Positions 9,857-20,870 of a stretch of DNA of 64,000 bases are shown one piece after another. The stretch is taken from the NCBI GenBank assembly GCA_963682055.1, contig OY821744.1:29302967-29366966 (forward strand). The letters are read 5' to 3'. The DNA is from Primula veris (taxonomy: Eukaryota > Streptophyta > Magnoliopsida > Ericales > Primulaceae). Within the stretch, counting starts at the first letter, position 1; the number at the start of each line of letters is the position of its first letter. The notes below the pieces were generated by a model, which was given only the letters and a program-made list of their open reading frames with translations, had not been told where the DNA came from and did no database searches. Both the position numbers and the translations under genes were made by a program.

Positions 9857-12800
9857 CTATGGGGAGGCTACCAATTTAATGGGCTTCAATCCTATTCTGT
9901 TCGATAACGCTTCGACTCTCTCTTGAGTCAAGCCCTTTGTAAATGGATCCGCAATGTTATCCTTTGATCTCACAAAATCTAAGGATACAACACCGTTAGC
10001 TAACAATTCTCTTACGGATTTATGTCTCCGACGTATATGTCGAGACTTTCCATTATACATATGGTCCTGAGCCCGCGCAATAGCTGATTGACTATCGCAA
10101 TGCATACTTATCGCGGGAACAGGTTTTGGCCACATTGGAATCACTTCCAAGAAGCTTCTCAACCAGTCTGCCTCTTCAGTCGCCAGGTCCAAAGCTATGA
10201 ATTCTGATTCCATAGTTGACCTTGCGATGCAAGTTTGTTTGGAGGTTCTCCAAGACACGACAGCACCTCCCATTACAAACACATATCCACTCGTGGATCT
10301 TGTGCTGTTGGAGTCTGATATCCAGTTGACATCTGAATACCCTTCCAGTACCGCTGGATATCTTGTATAGTGCAACCCATAATCGGCTGTATATCTCATA
10401 TAACTGAGAAGCTTTATTATGACCTTCTAGTGCTCCTCATTCGGATTACTGGTATACCTGCTCAGTCTGCTTATTGAGTTGGCTATATCAGGTCTAGTAC
10501 AGTTCATCACATACATGAGACTGCCTATGATTCTAGAGAATTCCAATTGTCTCACACTTTTGTCGAAATTCTTTTTCAGGCTACAGTTGAACTCAATTGG
10601 AGTTCTTGACATTGCCTTACTACCTACCATTGTCAAATTTCCTCTTCTAATTCTCCATTTAGAAAAGCCATTTACAACCATATGATGTATTTCCATATCA
10701 AACAATGCCGCAAGAGCAATGACGATCCGAATCGACGTTTTCATGGAGACAGGAGCGTATGTGTCGAAATAATCGACACCTTCAGTTTGCCTGAAGCCTT
10801 TGACTACAAGTCTTGCCTTGTACTTCTCGATCGTGCCATCAACCTTTAACTTCTTCTTGAAGATCCACTTGTGACCTAGGGGCTTGCATCCTTGCGGAAG
10901 ATCCACCAGTTCCCATGTGTGGTTTTGCATAATCGATTCAATCTCATTATTGATTGCTTCTTCCCAATATTGGGAATCCGGTGTTGACATAGCCTGTTGA
11001 TATGTCACTGGTTCACCTTCTATCATGAAGGTTACAAAATCAGGCCCAAAGGAAGTTTCCTTCTTCGCCCTTTTGCTTCGTCGAGGCTCTTCCTCTTCTT
11101 CTTTCTCTGACGGTTCACTTGCCCCCACATTTCCATCATTGTTCAACTCTTGAGTCTGTATAAGTGTTGGTATTCTGCGGGGAAAGATGTCCTCAAAGAA
11201 AGAAGCCTCTCGGCTTTCAATTATTGTATCTACGTGCACATCGGGATTTTCCGACTTGTGTACGAGAAACCGATACGCACTGCTATTTTGTGCATATCCA
11301 ATGAACACGCAGTACACTGTCTTCGGACCAATTCTCATCCTTTTAGGAGCAGAGATTAGGACCTTAGCGAGACATCCCCAAACCCTCAGGTTCTTATAAC
11401 TAGATTGATGACCTTTCCATAATTCGTATGGTGGTTTGTCTCACTTCTTATGTGGTAACTTGTTTAAAATATAGTTAGCGGAAAGCAATGCTTCCCCCCA
11501 CATGTTCTGGGGTAATCCAGAACTTATCAACATCGCATTCATCATTTTCTTGAGCGTTCTATTTTTACGCTCCGCAACTCTATTTTGCTCCGGGGAGTAT
11601 GGAGTTGTGGTTTGATGAATGATGCCACTTTCCGCACATATCTGTGCGAACGGCGCTTCATATTCGCCGCCTCTATCACTCCTCAATATTTTAATCTTTT
11701 TATTGAGATGATTTTCTACTTCAGTTTTATATAGAGTGAACATATCTACTGCATCGCTTTTACTTTTCATTAAGTAAACGTAACAGTATCTAGTACAGTC
11801 ATCTATAAAAGTTATGAAGTATCTTTTACCTCCTCTTGTTTGAATAAATTTCAAATCACACACATCTGTGTGAATCAAACCAAGAGGTTCACTACATGTT
11901 GAAACGATGATTTCGTTAACTTTGCTTCTACACATATTTCACATTTATGGTTTTTATTAAAGACAAAGTTTGGTATTAGTTGCAGTGATATCAATTTCTT
12001 CATAGAATTAAAATTCACATGCCCTAATCTACCATGCCACAAATGAAATGACTCAAAAATATAAGCAGAATCTGAAATATTATTATTGCTCAACTTGGCA
12101 ACAGTCATTACATTACTGGTACAGGCCTCAGCCTTAGCACCTTTATTTGAGAACTCAGCCTTAGGAGCTGGAGTTCCTACATTTAACTTAAACATACCGT
12201 TGGTCATATAGCCACGGCCTACATAACTACCATTCTTGGTGATTACAACTTTATCGGATTGAAAAACTAGTTTAAAACCCTTCTTCACCATAACCGAGCC
12301 TGAAACCAGATTCTTACGAATATCTGGTACATGGAGCACCCCAGTCAGTGTGAGCTCTTTTCTTGAGGTCAGGTTCATTACCACTGTCCCCTTTCCTTCC
12401 ACCTTGGAAGTAGCAGAATTTCCCATGAAGCAGGTCTCACCAACCACCGCCTCGTAGGTCTTGAACATCCACTTGTTGGAGCAGATGTGGCTCGTGGCGC
12501 CGGTATCTAGCCACCATTCCTTGGGGTTGCTTCCCACAAGGTTCACTTTGGAGACCACTGCAAAGAGATGCCTGTCATCCTCTACTCCCTCGGCCACATT
12601 GGCCTGAGCTGGAGTCATCATCTTCCCCTTGCCCTTAAAGTTCCTCGGTGGGGGTTTGGGCTTAGCAATCCGTTTATTGTCATAACAGTTTGCGGCACGA
12701 TGACCAGTCCTGTTACACACAAAGCAGATTCCCGCAAATTTCTTTACAGCAACAACACTGCCTGCGTTGTCAGGGCGTTTTTGCTTGACACGCGTGGCCT

Positions 12801-13704
12801 CAATCACATAAGCCTTTGCCACCGAGCTACTAGCAATACCGCCTTTCTTTCCAGAACGGCGGTTGCTCTGCTCGATATTCAACCAATCTATGAGCCCCTC
12901 CAGACTCATTGCCTTCCGCTTGTGCTTTAGGTAGTTTTGAAACTCCTTCCATGAAGGTGGCAGTTTCTCAATCATGAGAGCCACCTGGAAGGGTTCATTG
13001 ATAACTAGCCCTTCAGCATCAAGGCGATGGTATATGAGCTGTAGCTCCTCAACTTGCTCAATGACACTCCTATTATCAGTCATCATGTACTCGTGAAAGT
13101 CCGTGGCGACAAATTTCTTTGTGCCAGCGTTATTCACCTTGGACTTCTTTTCGAGAGTCTCTCAAAGCTCATTTGCAGTTGTTTTGGGCTCGAAGACACT
13201 GAATAGGGTGTCATCTAGAGCACACATGATATAGTTCCGACATAGGTAGTCGGCATGTCTCCATGCTTCAACCGCCGAGAACGAATGCTCGTCCAGATCG
13301 TCCTCGCTTATGACGGGAGTAGTCTCCTTAAGAAACCGGGTTAAGTTTATGGTGGTTAAATAAAATAGCATCTTTTGCTGCCAACGTTTGAAGTTGTCAC
13401 CCCTAAACTTTTTCGGCTTCTCCAGATGAGAGGTCGGCACAACAGGCATAGCCGAACGCATCGGTGCCTTGCCCCTGGCCGCAGCCATAGCCTTGGCCGC
13501 TGCCGCAGCCTCGACCGCGGCCGCAGCTTTGGTCGTAGCATCAGCTTGGGCCGCAGCCGCAGCAGATGCAGCCGTCGTAGCATGCGCCTGAGCGTCAACC
13601 TCCACATTTGCATCGCCCGTAGTGTTATGGACATTCCCACCAACCACTACATCATGCGAACTCATCGAAGGGACAATAGGATCAGAGATATTTTCGTTCG
13701 TCAT
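9857..13704 (-). pseudogene. Copia B gag-pol polyprotein, broken
   Basis: Translation starts at ATG 13,704 (MTNEN). Gag is alanine-rich, then carries PTSHLEKPKKFRGDNF. A nonsense codon at 13,162-13,164 replaces the Trp seen in copia C (ELWETLEKK). The frame resumes with the zinc knuckle CFVCNRTGHRAANC, protease motif WWLDTGATSHIC and pre-integrase WHGRLGHVNF. A frameshift near 11,935 leads to integrase with HTDVCDL, SDRGGEY and VAERKNRT (the D,D,E triad), which stops at 11,441. Reverse transcriptase (11,338-10,427) keeps HKWIFKKKLKVDG and KARLVVKGF, but the block containing the catalytic YVDD core is missing after FDMEIHHM (~10,680). RNase H (10,399-9,857) is preserved through DPFTKGL. The element therefore cannot encode an active reverse transcriptase. 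Confidence 0.9.
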
Positions 13705-14024
13705 CTTTCGGTTTCTGAAAAGACACCAAAAGACTATAAGATACACGTATTAGAATATTCTTGAACAAAACACCAAGTATAGAAAACTTGGTTTCTGTAA
13801 AAGAATTAAGATACAAAATAAATTAATTCAAGCTAATATCAAACTGGTTGGTATTTTCTCGAGAACGACACAAATACAAAAATCAGAATAAAACAATTCT
13901 AGGAATTTTTCTTTGCTACAAATATTCTAAAAACAGAATTGTAGCGGAAGAATCACTATTCCTTTTAATTTAAAAAATTAAAATAAAACAGTACACAAAC
14001 CAAAATTAGGATATCGGTTAAGAT

Positions 14025-15275
14025 TGTTGGTTTTGGTGTACGTAAAAGCAATAATTTAAAGTGTCAGGACTAAAAAGAAATAAACAATTTTATTTCTATA
14101 ATGGAATATGACTCTATTACAAAATTCCGACACTTGCAGAATGTAAATGCAATTAATTAAAATTCCAGACAGAATAATATAAGTTATTAAACTGCTAGAC
14201 TGGTTTGTAATTAAACAAAACTGTCAGACAGAATAGTATGAAACTAAACTGCTGGACTGTTTGTTAATTAAAAGAAACTGCCAGACAGAATAAAATAATT
14301 ACTAAACTGCTGGACTGTTTCTGTGAATAAATTACAGGACTGGAAAGTAAATTACAGAACAGAATAGTAATTACAGAAAAGGAAAATGACTGAAATGAAA
14401 TTACAGAACAGGAAAATACATAATATAAAATTGCAGAAATGTAAAGACGGAATAAAAAATGCAGGAAAATAAATAGACGAGGCGACTGTTTAACAGTCTG
14501 CCCTTAACCGATATTCGCCTAATCACCTTTGAGGTTTCTGGTTATGTTTGGCGCTTCGATCCCAAGGTACAACGTCTCGGATGGCTCACCGGAAACTGGC
14601 GACGAGTCAATGTCGAGCTGTTGGTGGGTGGCTCTCTCTGACTAAAATGTAATGCTTCTGTTTAGAGAGATGATATATACTGCTGTGTTTGATTTCAGAA
14701 TGTTGTTTGACCTGTGGGGGGTCTGCCTATTTATAGGCTTGCTGAGTATCTCAGCCATTAAAGTCACTTTACTACTGCCAGTTTTTTTGATATTCGAAAC
14801 TGCATTATTAACTTTGCAATGAATTCATATTTATTGCAACAGTTACAGCTTTGCTGGAAGCTTTTCCCGAACATGCGCACTTTTCCCGAACAGGCGTGCT
14901 TTTCCGGAACAGGCGCACTTTTCCCGACGAGCTGAATCCGTCGAGCTGAACCCGACGGGCTGAACCCAATGTGGGACAATTCCCAATGAGTTATCCTCAT
15001 TAAACCCATTTTCCAGCATTAAGAGTTTTCCTCTTTCTCAACCCCAATCTTTGACGCCAATTTCCATTCACTCTCATTCTCCGAATAGGTCATGCGGCAT
15101 ACCGTTACGAACCTGTCATACCATTTACTCAACCGTCTTGAGTATGGCGCCAAAAGACAATGGCCGTCACTTGGAATCTTGACTCAAAGATGGTCTCGTG
15201 ACCATTCGGAAACTACCATGTTAAACATGGTTTTTCCAACAATCCCCTACCATGTTAAACATGGTTTTTCCAACA
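14025..15275 (-). repeat. Copia B LTR (5' LTR in element orientation)
   Basis: 1,251 bp with TGTTGG...CCAACA ends. It is closely similar to the 7,926 copy but has only about three 14-bp U3 units (14,925-14,965) and several small deletions. The ORF that begins inside it at 15,092 and runs into the UGT pseudogene is fortuitous in the LTR part; the UGT start is 15,317. Confidence 0.9.
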
Positions 15276-16002
15276 AAGGACTTATCATCTCTCTCATTTT
15301 TCTCTTTGCAAAAACCATGTCAACACACATCTTGATGTTCCCATACCCAGCACAAGGTCACATTATACCTATGTTAAACTTAGCCCACCAACTATCCATT
15401 CATGGCCTAACACTCACAATTCTAGTCACACCAAAAAATCTACCAATTCTCAACTCTCTTCTTGAATCACACCCTTCTATACAAACACTTGCTCTCCCTT
15501 TCCCAAAATACCCTTCTATCCCTGAAGGCGTCGAAAACGTGAGAGATCTTGGCAATATTGGTACTTTACCAAATGATAAATGCGCTTGGTCTGCTCCATG
15601 GTCCGATCATCCAGTGGTTCAAGGACCATCCTAACCCTCCTGTGGCAATCTTATCCGATTTCTTCTTTGGGTGGACCCTAAACTTGGCAAATGAACTCGA
15701 CATCCCTAGATTAGTTTTTTACTCTTCAAGAGCTTTTTTAACCGTTGTATTGAATTTCATCTAGAAAGATGTAAAGGCAACGCTATCTTTACCCATGGTT
15801 AAGTTTCATGATTTGCCCAAATCGCCTGTTTTCATGGCGGAACAAATCCCAAGCTCATGCCGAAAATACAAGGAATCGGATCCCAAGTGGGAGTTTCTGA
15901 AGGATGGCATGGTTGCAAATATGTTGAGTTACGGTTTCGCTATTAATACTTTTGATGCTTTAGAGGGTATGTATATGTCTCACTTGAAGGAGAAATTGGG
16001 CT
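15276..16002 (+). pseudogene. Truncated UDP-glycosyltransferase pseudogene (paralogue of 22,088-23,792)
   Basis: From ATG 15,317 the sequence is near-identical to exon 1 of the intact UGT (MSTHILMFPYPAQGHIIP versus MSTYILMFPFPAQGHIIP). Three lesions are visible. An extra A near 15,570 (TTACCAAATG versus TTACCAATG) shifts the frame. TGG is changed to TAG near 15,762 (TTCATCTAGAAAG versus TTTATCTGGAAAG). The homology ends at about 16,002 (GAGAAATTGGGC), where it is fused to the gag of copia C; a short GGGC identity lies at the join. The PSPG donor-binding box and exon 2 are absent, so no enzyme can be made. The catalytic-His segment (AQGHIIPM) is still readable. Its promoter is on the other side of copia B. 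Confidence 0.93.
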
Positions 16003-16464
16003 TGTCGATGTGCATATTACAATCCACGGCAGGATGACCCGGTTTGTTGCACACAAAGCAGTCTCCCATGAATTTCTTCTTAGGAGCAGCACTGACTCCG
16101 CTGTCAAAGCGTTTCCGCTTAAATGCAGCGTCCTCAACCACATTGCCTTTAGCAACCGCGTTTCTTGCCCCGCCACCGCCTTTCCTTCTGGATTGGCGGT
16201 TGCTTTGCTCAACACTGAGCCTTTCAATGAGTCCATCCAGAGTCATAGCCTTTCGCTTATGCTTCAGGTAGTTCTGAAACTCTTTCCAAGAGGGTGGCAG
16301 TTTCTCAATCATTAATGCCACCTGGAAAGGTTTATTTATTAGTAACCCTTCGACATCAAGCCTATGGTATATGAGCTGGAATTCCTCAGCATGCTCGATA
16401 ACACTCTTTTTGTCAACCATCATGTACTCCTAAAAGTCTGTGATGATAAATTTCTTTACGCCAG

Positions 16465-16755
16465 TGTAACGACCCGGCCCCACGGACCGAACCGCCATGC
16501 CCGTATCAACAATATTGTCCGCTTTGGCACAACTTCCCAGGGGGGTCACCCATCCTGGTACTACTCCAAGCTAAGCACACTTAACTATGGAGTTCCGTCC
16601 TCGCTATTGTGCCGCACGGCTTTAAAAGGCCTTGTTGATAGGAAATGGATCTTTAAGCTTATATACCACACGGGTACTCTCATATCTAGGCGATGTGGGA
16701 CTGACGCACAACACCGCACCACAGAATTTCCTTCCTGAAAATCTGTGTCGTCACA
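16465..16755 (-). repeat. Cassandra LTR copy 1
   Basis: 291 bp, from TGTAACGACCC to GTGTCGTCACA (plus strand). Contains the 5S-like block at ~16,530-16,596. Confidence 0.92.
16530..16596 (-). other. 5S rRNA-like Pol III promoter block in Cassandra LTR 1
   Basis: On the minus strand the block reads GAACTCCATAGTTAAGTGTG, then CTTAGCTTGGAGTAGTACCA and GGATGGGTGACC-CCTGGGAAG. These correspond to box A, the intermediate element and box C of the plant 5S rRNA gene (GAACTCCGCAGTTAAGCGTG...AGTAGTACTAGGATGGGTGACC). It is not a 5S gene: the 5' and 3' stems of 5S RNA are missing. Equivalent blocks lie at ~16,931-16,997 and ~17,332-17,398. Confidence 0.88.
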
Positions 16756-16865
16756 ATCACCCTCCCTTTAGGCACGACGTCCTCGTCGGACACGTCGCCC
16801 TTACGGGGCTCACACACTCGTGCTAGTCCCCACATTTCCGGCCAGATAGAGGCTCTGATACCACC
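16756..16865 (-). other. Cassandra internal segment 1 with primer binding site
   Basis: 110 bp. The right end (GGCTCTGATACCACC on plus) is the complement of the TGGTATCAGAGCC primer binding site, two bases inside the LTR. The left end carries the complement of a polypurine tract. No ORF, as usual for TRIMs. Confidence 0.88.
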
Positions 16866-17156
16866 TGTAACGACCCGACCCTACGGACCGAACCGCCACG
16901 CCCGTATCAACAATATTGTCCGCTTTGGCACAACTTCCCAGGGGGGTCACCCATCCTGGTACTACTCCAAGCTAAGCACGCTTAACTATGGAGTTCCGTC
17001 CTCGCTATTGTGCCGCACGACTTTAAAAGGCCTTGTTTATAGGAAATGGATCTTTAAGCTTATATACCACACGGGTACTCTCATATCTGGGCGACGTGGG
17101 ACTGACGCACAACACCGCACCACAGAATTTCCTTCCTGGAAATCTGGGTCGTCACA
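16866..17156 (-). repeat. Cassandra LTR copy 2
   Basis: 291 bp, same length as its neighbours, differing by scattered substitutions. 5S-like block at ~16,931-16,997; here the box A region retains AAGCGTGCTTAG, closer to the 5S gene than copies 1 and 3. Confidence 0.92.
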
Positions 17157-17266
17157 ATCACCCTCCCTTTAGGCACGACGTCCTCGTCGGACACGTCGCC
17201 CTTCCGGGGCTCACACACTCGTGCTAGTCCCCACATTTCCGGCCAGATAGAGGCTCTGATACCACC
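17157..17266 (-). other. Cassandra internal segment 2 with primer binding site
   Basis: 110 bp, nearly identical to 16,756-16,865, with the same initiator-tRNA primer binding site complement at ~17,250-17,264. Confidence 0.88.
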
Positions 17267-17557
17267 TATAACGACCCGGCCCCACGGACCGAACCGTCAT
17301 GTCTGTATCAACAATATTGTCCGCTTTGGCACAACTTCCCAGGGGGGTCACCCATCCTGGTACTACTCCAAGCTAAGCACACTTAACTATGGAGTTCCGT
17401 CCTCGCTATTGTGCCGCACGGCTTTAAAAGACCTTGTTGATAGGAAATGGATCTTTAAGCTTATATACCACACGGGTACTCTCATATCTGGACGATGTGG
17501 GACTGACATACAACACCGCACCACAGAATTTCCTTCCTGGAAATCTGGGTCGTCACA
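17267..17557 (-). repeat. Cassandra LTR copy 3
   Basis: 291 bp. The plus-strand left end is TATAACG (TGTAACG in the other two), a point change. The right end GTCGTCACA meets the target duplication GCCAG. Confidence 0.92.
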
Positions 17558-18509
17558 GCCAGCGTTATTCACTTTGTACTTCTTTTCGAGAGTTTCCCAA
17601 AGCTCCTTCGTAGAAGCCTTGGGATCGAATACACTGAAAAGAGTGTCATCAAGCGCACAAAGGATGTAGTTTCGGCATAGGTAGTCACCGTATTTCCATG
17701 CTTCTACCGTCGAAACTGTCTGCACGTCCTCATCGTCCCGCTTAGGACATGTGCAGTTTCCTTTAGAAACCGGGTCAGGTTAAGGGCAGTTAAATAAAAT
17801 AGCATTTTTTGCTACCAACATTTGAAGTTGTTACCCCTAAACTTTTTCGGCTTCTCTAAATGAGAGGTTGGCAAAACGGACATAGCCGAAGTAGCCTGAG
17901 CCTTGCCCTTGGCTTTGGCCGCAGCCGCAGCTGCTACCCTGGTCATAGCCTTTACAGCAGCCTGAGCTGCAGCCGCACCCATATCATCAGTCTCTACCGC
18001 AGCGGCATTGGCCGCAACCTTTACCACCGCAGTTTCGGCTTGAGCATGAGCCTGTGCCCTCTCACTCACAACGCTCATAATGTTATGGCTACTGTCAGAA
18101 ACAGCTACGCCCTGCACAATTTCTGAAGAAATGATGGGTGTTTGTTCCTCATTCGTCATCTGAAATGACATGAAAACTATAATTAGTTTCTCGTAAGAAA
18201 ACTGATATTCTTGATCGCAAATACTAATTATAACTTAATTAGTTTGCTCAAAAGAATTGCACCAGAACAACAAATAGAGATTCTAGCGTGAAAAATAAAT
18301 TAATTTTGATTTCTCTAAGAACTCTTTTAACTTCTAGAATAAAAGCGAGTGAAACTAAAATCGGAATTATTCTATATGCAAACTTCAATTTCTAGTAAAC
18401 TAGCAATGACTTTGCAAGAATAATCCGAGACGTCAAACAAAACAAAAATAAAAAGAAAGTCCTTTCTTTCCGAATTTAGTAAAACCAAAAAAAATATATT
18501 GTTTAAGAT

Positions 18510-19911
18510 TGTTGGTTTTTACTGTATCGAAAAGCAATAATATAAACAAGAAGGACTGAAACGGAAATAACAATTTTATTTCACTTGAAAATGAATATGA
18601 ATATATTACAAATTCCTGCCTCGTACAGAACTTAAATTACAAGAATTAAATTCCAGACAGATTTAATATAAATTATTAAACTGCTGGACTGAATAGTAAT
18701 TGTACGAAACTGTCAGACATAATAGTATGATTAATAAACTGTTGGACTGCTTTACAATTAAAATAAACTGCTGGACTATTTGACAATTAAAAGAAACTGC
18801 CAGACAAGATAGTATAATTACTAAACTGCTGAATTGTTTATGTAAAGAACATAAAGTACAGTACTCGAAATGAAATTATAAAAATGTAAATTATGGAAAG
18901 TAAATCACTGAAATGTAAAGACTGGTAATTAAATACAGAAAGATAAACAGTACTAGAAATTCAAATTACATAGTGTAAAACAAAAATTAAACAGTACTGA
19001 AATGAAAGAAATAAAAAGACGAGGTAACTATAAGCAGTTTCCCTTAAACAATATTTCTCAAACCACCTTAATGTTTCTGGTTTTAGGGACTTTGTTCACA
19101 AGGTATAACATTTTTCACTGAGTGGCTCGAATGGAAACGGCACCGAACCAGAGGTTGAGCTGTTGGCGGTGCGATTCTCTCTCTAATATGATGTGTTGTG
19201 TGTGTGTTTGTTGTGTTGAAATGAGTGGGAGGTGGGCTGCCTTTTATAGGCTATTCAAAAACCGCAGCCATAACGGTCCATTTAATTCTGCGAGTTACAC
19301 CCCCAGAATCCGCCCATTCAATTTCTGAAACTGCAGCATTCAATATGCAATTTATTCTCATTGAATGTATGCGTTGCAACTTGCTGGAAACTTTAGGGAC
19401 TATTTTTGTATTTTAAAAAAAACTCCCTTTTCAGTCTTGGAACAAGACCCAAGACCCAAAACCCGAGACAAATCCCAAATTCCAAGGCCCGCGCCCGAGA
19501 CCCGAGTTCCGAGACCCGAGCGAACGCACGCGTGTGTGGTACACACTCATAAACACATGTGTATGTGGACATAATAGTTTAATAAGTACATGGGTTGAAC
19601 TTGTATATATATTGGAAAATTAACACTTCATTCTACAATGTGAGATTACCCTCAAAGCTTTTCCCCTCTTCCTTCTAATTTTCCAGCATTATGTTTTCCT
19701 CCTCATTCGAGAGCCAAACTTTGAAACCAATTAGCATTTACACCCATTCTCCGAATAGGTCATGCGATATACCGTTACGAAACTCGTCACACGAGCTACT
19801 CAAATGCTTTGAGCACGGCGTCAAAAACCCAGAGTTGTCGCATGGAATTTTGACTCAAAGTTGGTCCCGTGACCATTCGGAACACCCATGTTTACAACAT
19901 GTTTTCCAACA
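18510..19911 (-). repeat. Copia C 5' LTR
   Basis: TGTTGG...CCAACA, 1,402 bp. It is clearly related to, but more diverged than, the copia A/B LTRs. The U3 tandem repeats here are a different variant, GAGACCCGAG-type units at 19,445-19,520. A (TG)n run lies at 19,192-19,215. Confidence 0.85.
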
Positions 19912-19913
19912 AT

Positions 19914-20870
19914 AGCCACGTATGATCCGGGACTGCCAATCCCACGTCCTACGTGTCTATTAACTTCCAAAACAAAAATTTACTCTCTCAATGTTTTTTT
20001 TTTCTGAATACCAAACCCCAAACCCCCAATGTTTTCCATGACGAAGGACCGAGCACGAGCTTTTGAATTGATGTATTATATTATGATATTTTTTGTAATT
20101 TTATTTAAGAGTATATTTTTAGTGGTGCATGTGTTAGTAATATTTTTCATTTTATATATTTTGTACCAAATCATGTGTGACAATTTTATTTCGTTTCCCC
20201 CTTTGTTTTTATTTTGTACCATATCATCTGTGACATTTTTATAGTTTGATTTTTATTGTTTGTTTTGTTTTGTGGAGCGCAATAGCCAAGTAAAATCAAA
20301 TATAAATAGAGAAATTGGGCAAAATTCATGAAATGGGAAATACCTTAAATTGCTAACATTTGTTACAACATTATAATCATTCCCCTAATATTATAATTGT
20401 TATCCATACTTGATAACACGAATTATATAATCCGGTAAAGAGATAGTAATATGATAAAATGAATTCAAGTTTTGCTTTGGTGTTTTAAACGAATTACATT
20501 CACGTTTTATAGAGTTTTTCTCAATGAATCGTCAATCAAATAATAAAAAAAAAACTTCGTATAGTCAAATCAAATATTTTATTAATGTATAGTCAAAATC
20601 AAATAATTTTATAAAAAGACAATTTTTTTTGTATTTTATCGATCAATAAATGAAACTGTGTCGGAATCGAATATATTTGATACAACACAAAATTCTGGAA
20701 AGTACCAATAACTCAATTTGGTATGATTAATAGCCGCGTAAGACGTGAGATTAGTAATCCCGGGTCATACGTGGCCATTTTCTACTGGCTTGGTTATTTA
20801 ATCAATATTAAAATTACGGGAAAAGGCAGTCACGTAGGACGTGGGATTGACAATCCCGGATCCCTACCGG
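19914..20870. mobile_element. Inverted-repeat element with ~45-bp arms containing CCCACGTCCTACGTG
   Basis: The arm at 19,914-19,958 (AGCCACGTATGATCCGGG...) is matched in inverse orientation at 20,732-20,775, and again in a second inverse copy at ~20,826-20,870. The interior (~770 bp) is AT-rich with no ORF of note. It contains two diverged copies of TTTTGTACCAWATCATSTGTGACA. The family is not identified; the extra right-hand arm suggests a duplicated end or two overlapping insertions. Confidence 0.5.

Larger units (their letters stand above)
7926..15275 (-). mobile_element. Copia B: near full-length Ty1/copia retrotransposon
   Basis: Two homologous LTRs (7,926-9,299 and 14,025-15,275) flank a minus-strand gag-pol. 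A 5-bp target duplication AAGGA lies at 7,921-7,925 and 15,276-15,280. The right-hand terminus is ...CCAACA; the left LTR begins CGTTGG, where the other LTR has TGTTGG, so one terminal base has mutated. On the minus strand the order is LTR, gag, protease, integrase, reverse transcriptase, RNase H, untranslated 3' part, LTR, which is the copia order. The coding region is broken (separate entry), so the element is non-autonomous. It inserted in the 5' leader of the UGT pseudogene; the intact paralogue shows the empty-site arrangement (TTTTCAAGGATTAATC at ~22,046). Confidence 0.92.
16465..17557 (-). mobile_element. Cassandra TRIM with three LTRs and two internal segments
   Basis: Three 291-bp LTRs (16,465-16,755; 16,866-17,156; 17,267-17,557) alternate with two 110-bp internal segments (16,756-16,865; 17,157-17,266). 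The outer ends are TG...CA, and the whole is bracketed by the 5-bp target duplication GCCAG (16,460-16,464 and 17,558-17,562). Copia B has the uninterrupted target site (TGCCAGCGTTATTCACC). On the minus strand each LTR carries a 5S rRNA-like block and ends in GTTACA, followed by a primer binding site TGGTATCAGAGCC (initiator Met-tRNA). A purine tract AAAGGGAGGGTGAT precedes the next LTR. A 5S-derived sequence inside the LTR of a small non-coding element is diagnostic for Cassandra. The LTR-int-LTR-int-LTR order implies unequal recombination. Confidence 0.95.
16003..18159 (-). pseudogene. Copia C gag fragment, interrupted by Cassandra
   Basis: The ATG at 18,159 (MTNEEQTPII) follows a 12-base in-frame extension from 18,171. 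An alanine-rich N-terminal region and PTSHLEKPKKFRGNNF match copia B gag. A stop follows FKCW at ~17,812. The frame is recovered at 17,725-17,570 (VEAWKYGDYLCRNYI, ELWETLEKKYKVNNAG), is broken by the Cassandra insertion, and continues at 16,459-16,003 with LMIEKLPPSWKEFQNYLKHK and the zinc knuckle. One more stop lies near 16,430 (DF-stop-EYMM). Beyond the knuckle the frame runs straight into UGT antisense sequence. Confidence 0.88.
16003..19911 (-). mobile_element. Copia C: truncated copia retrotransposon fused to the UGT pseudogene
   Basis: The minus strand holds a 5' LTR (18,510-19,911), a short leader and the gag N-terminal part. It then stops just after the zinc knuckle (CFVCNKPGHPAVDC), where UGT exon 1 begins. 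Protease, integrase, RT and the 3' LTR are gone. A Cassandra TRIM is nested at 16,465-17,557. The arrangement fits one deletion that removed the 3' part of the UGT together with the 3' part of this element. Confidence 0.85.

Noticed and set aside
12568..12930. 120-codon plus-strand ORF
   Set aside because: It is antisense to copia B gag/protease, which carries the recognisable motifs.
16530..17398. 5S rRNA genes
   Set aside because: Only the central box A to box C part of 5S is present. The end stems are missing and the blocks lie inside 291-bp LTRs of a TRIM, so these are Cassandra LTRs rather than a 5S array.
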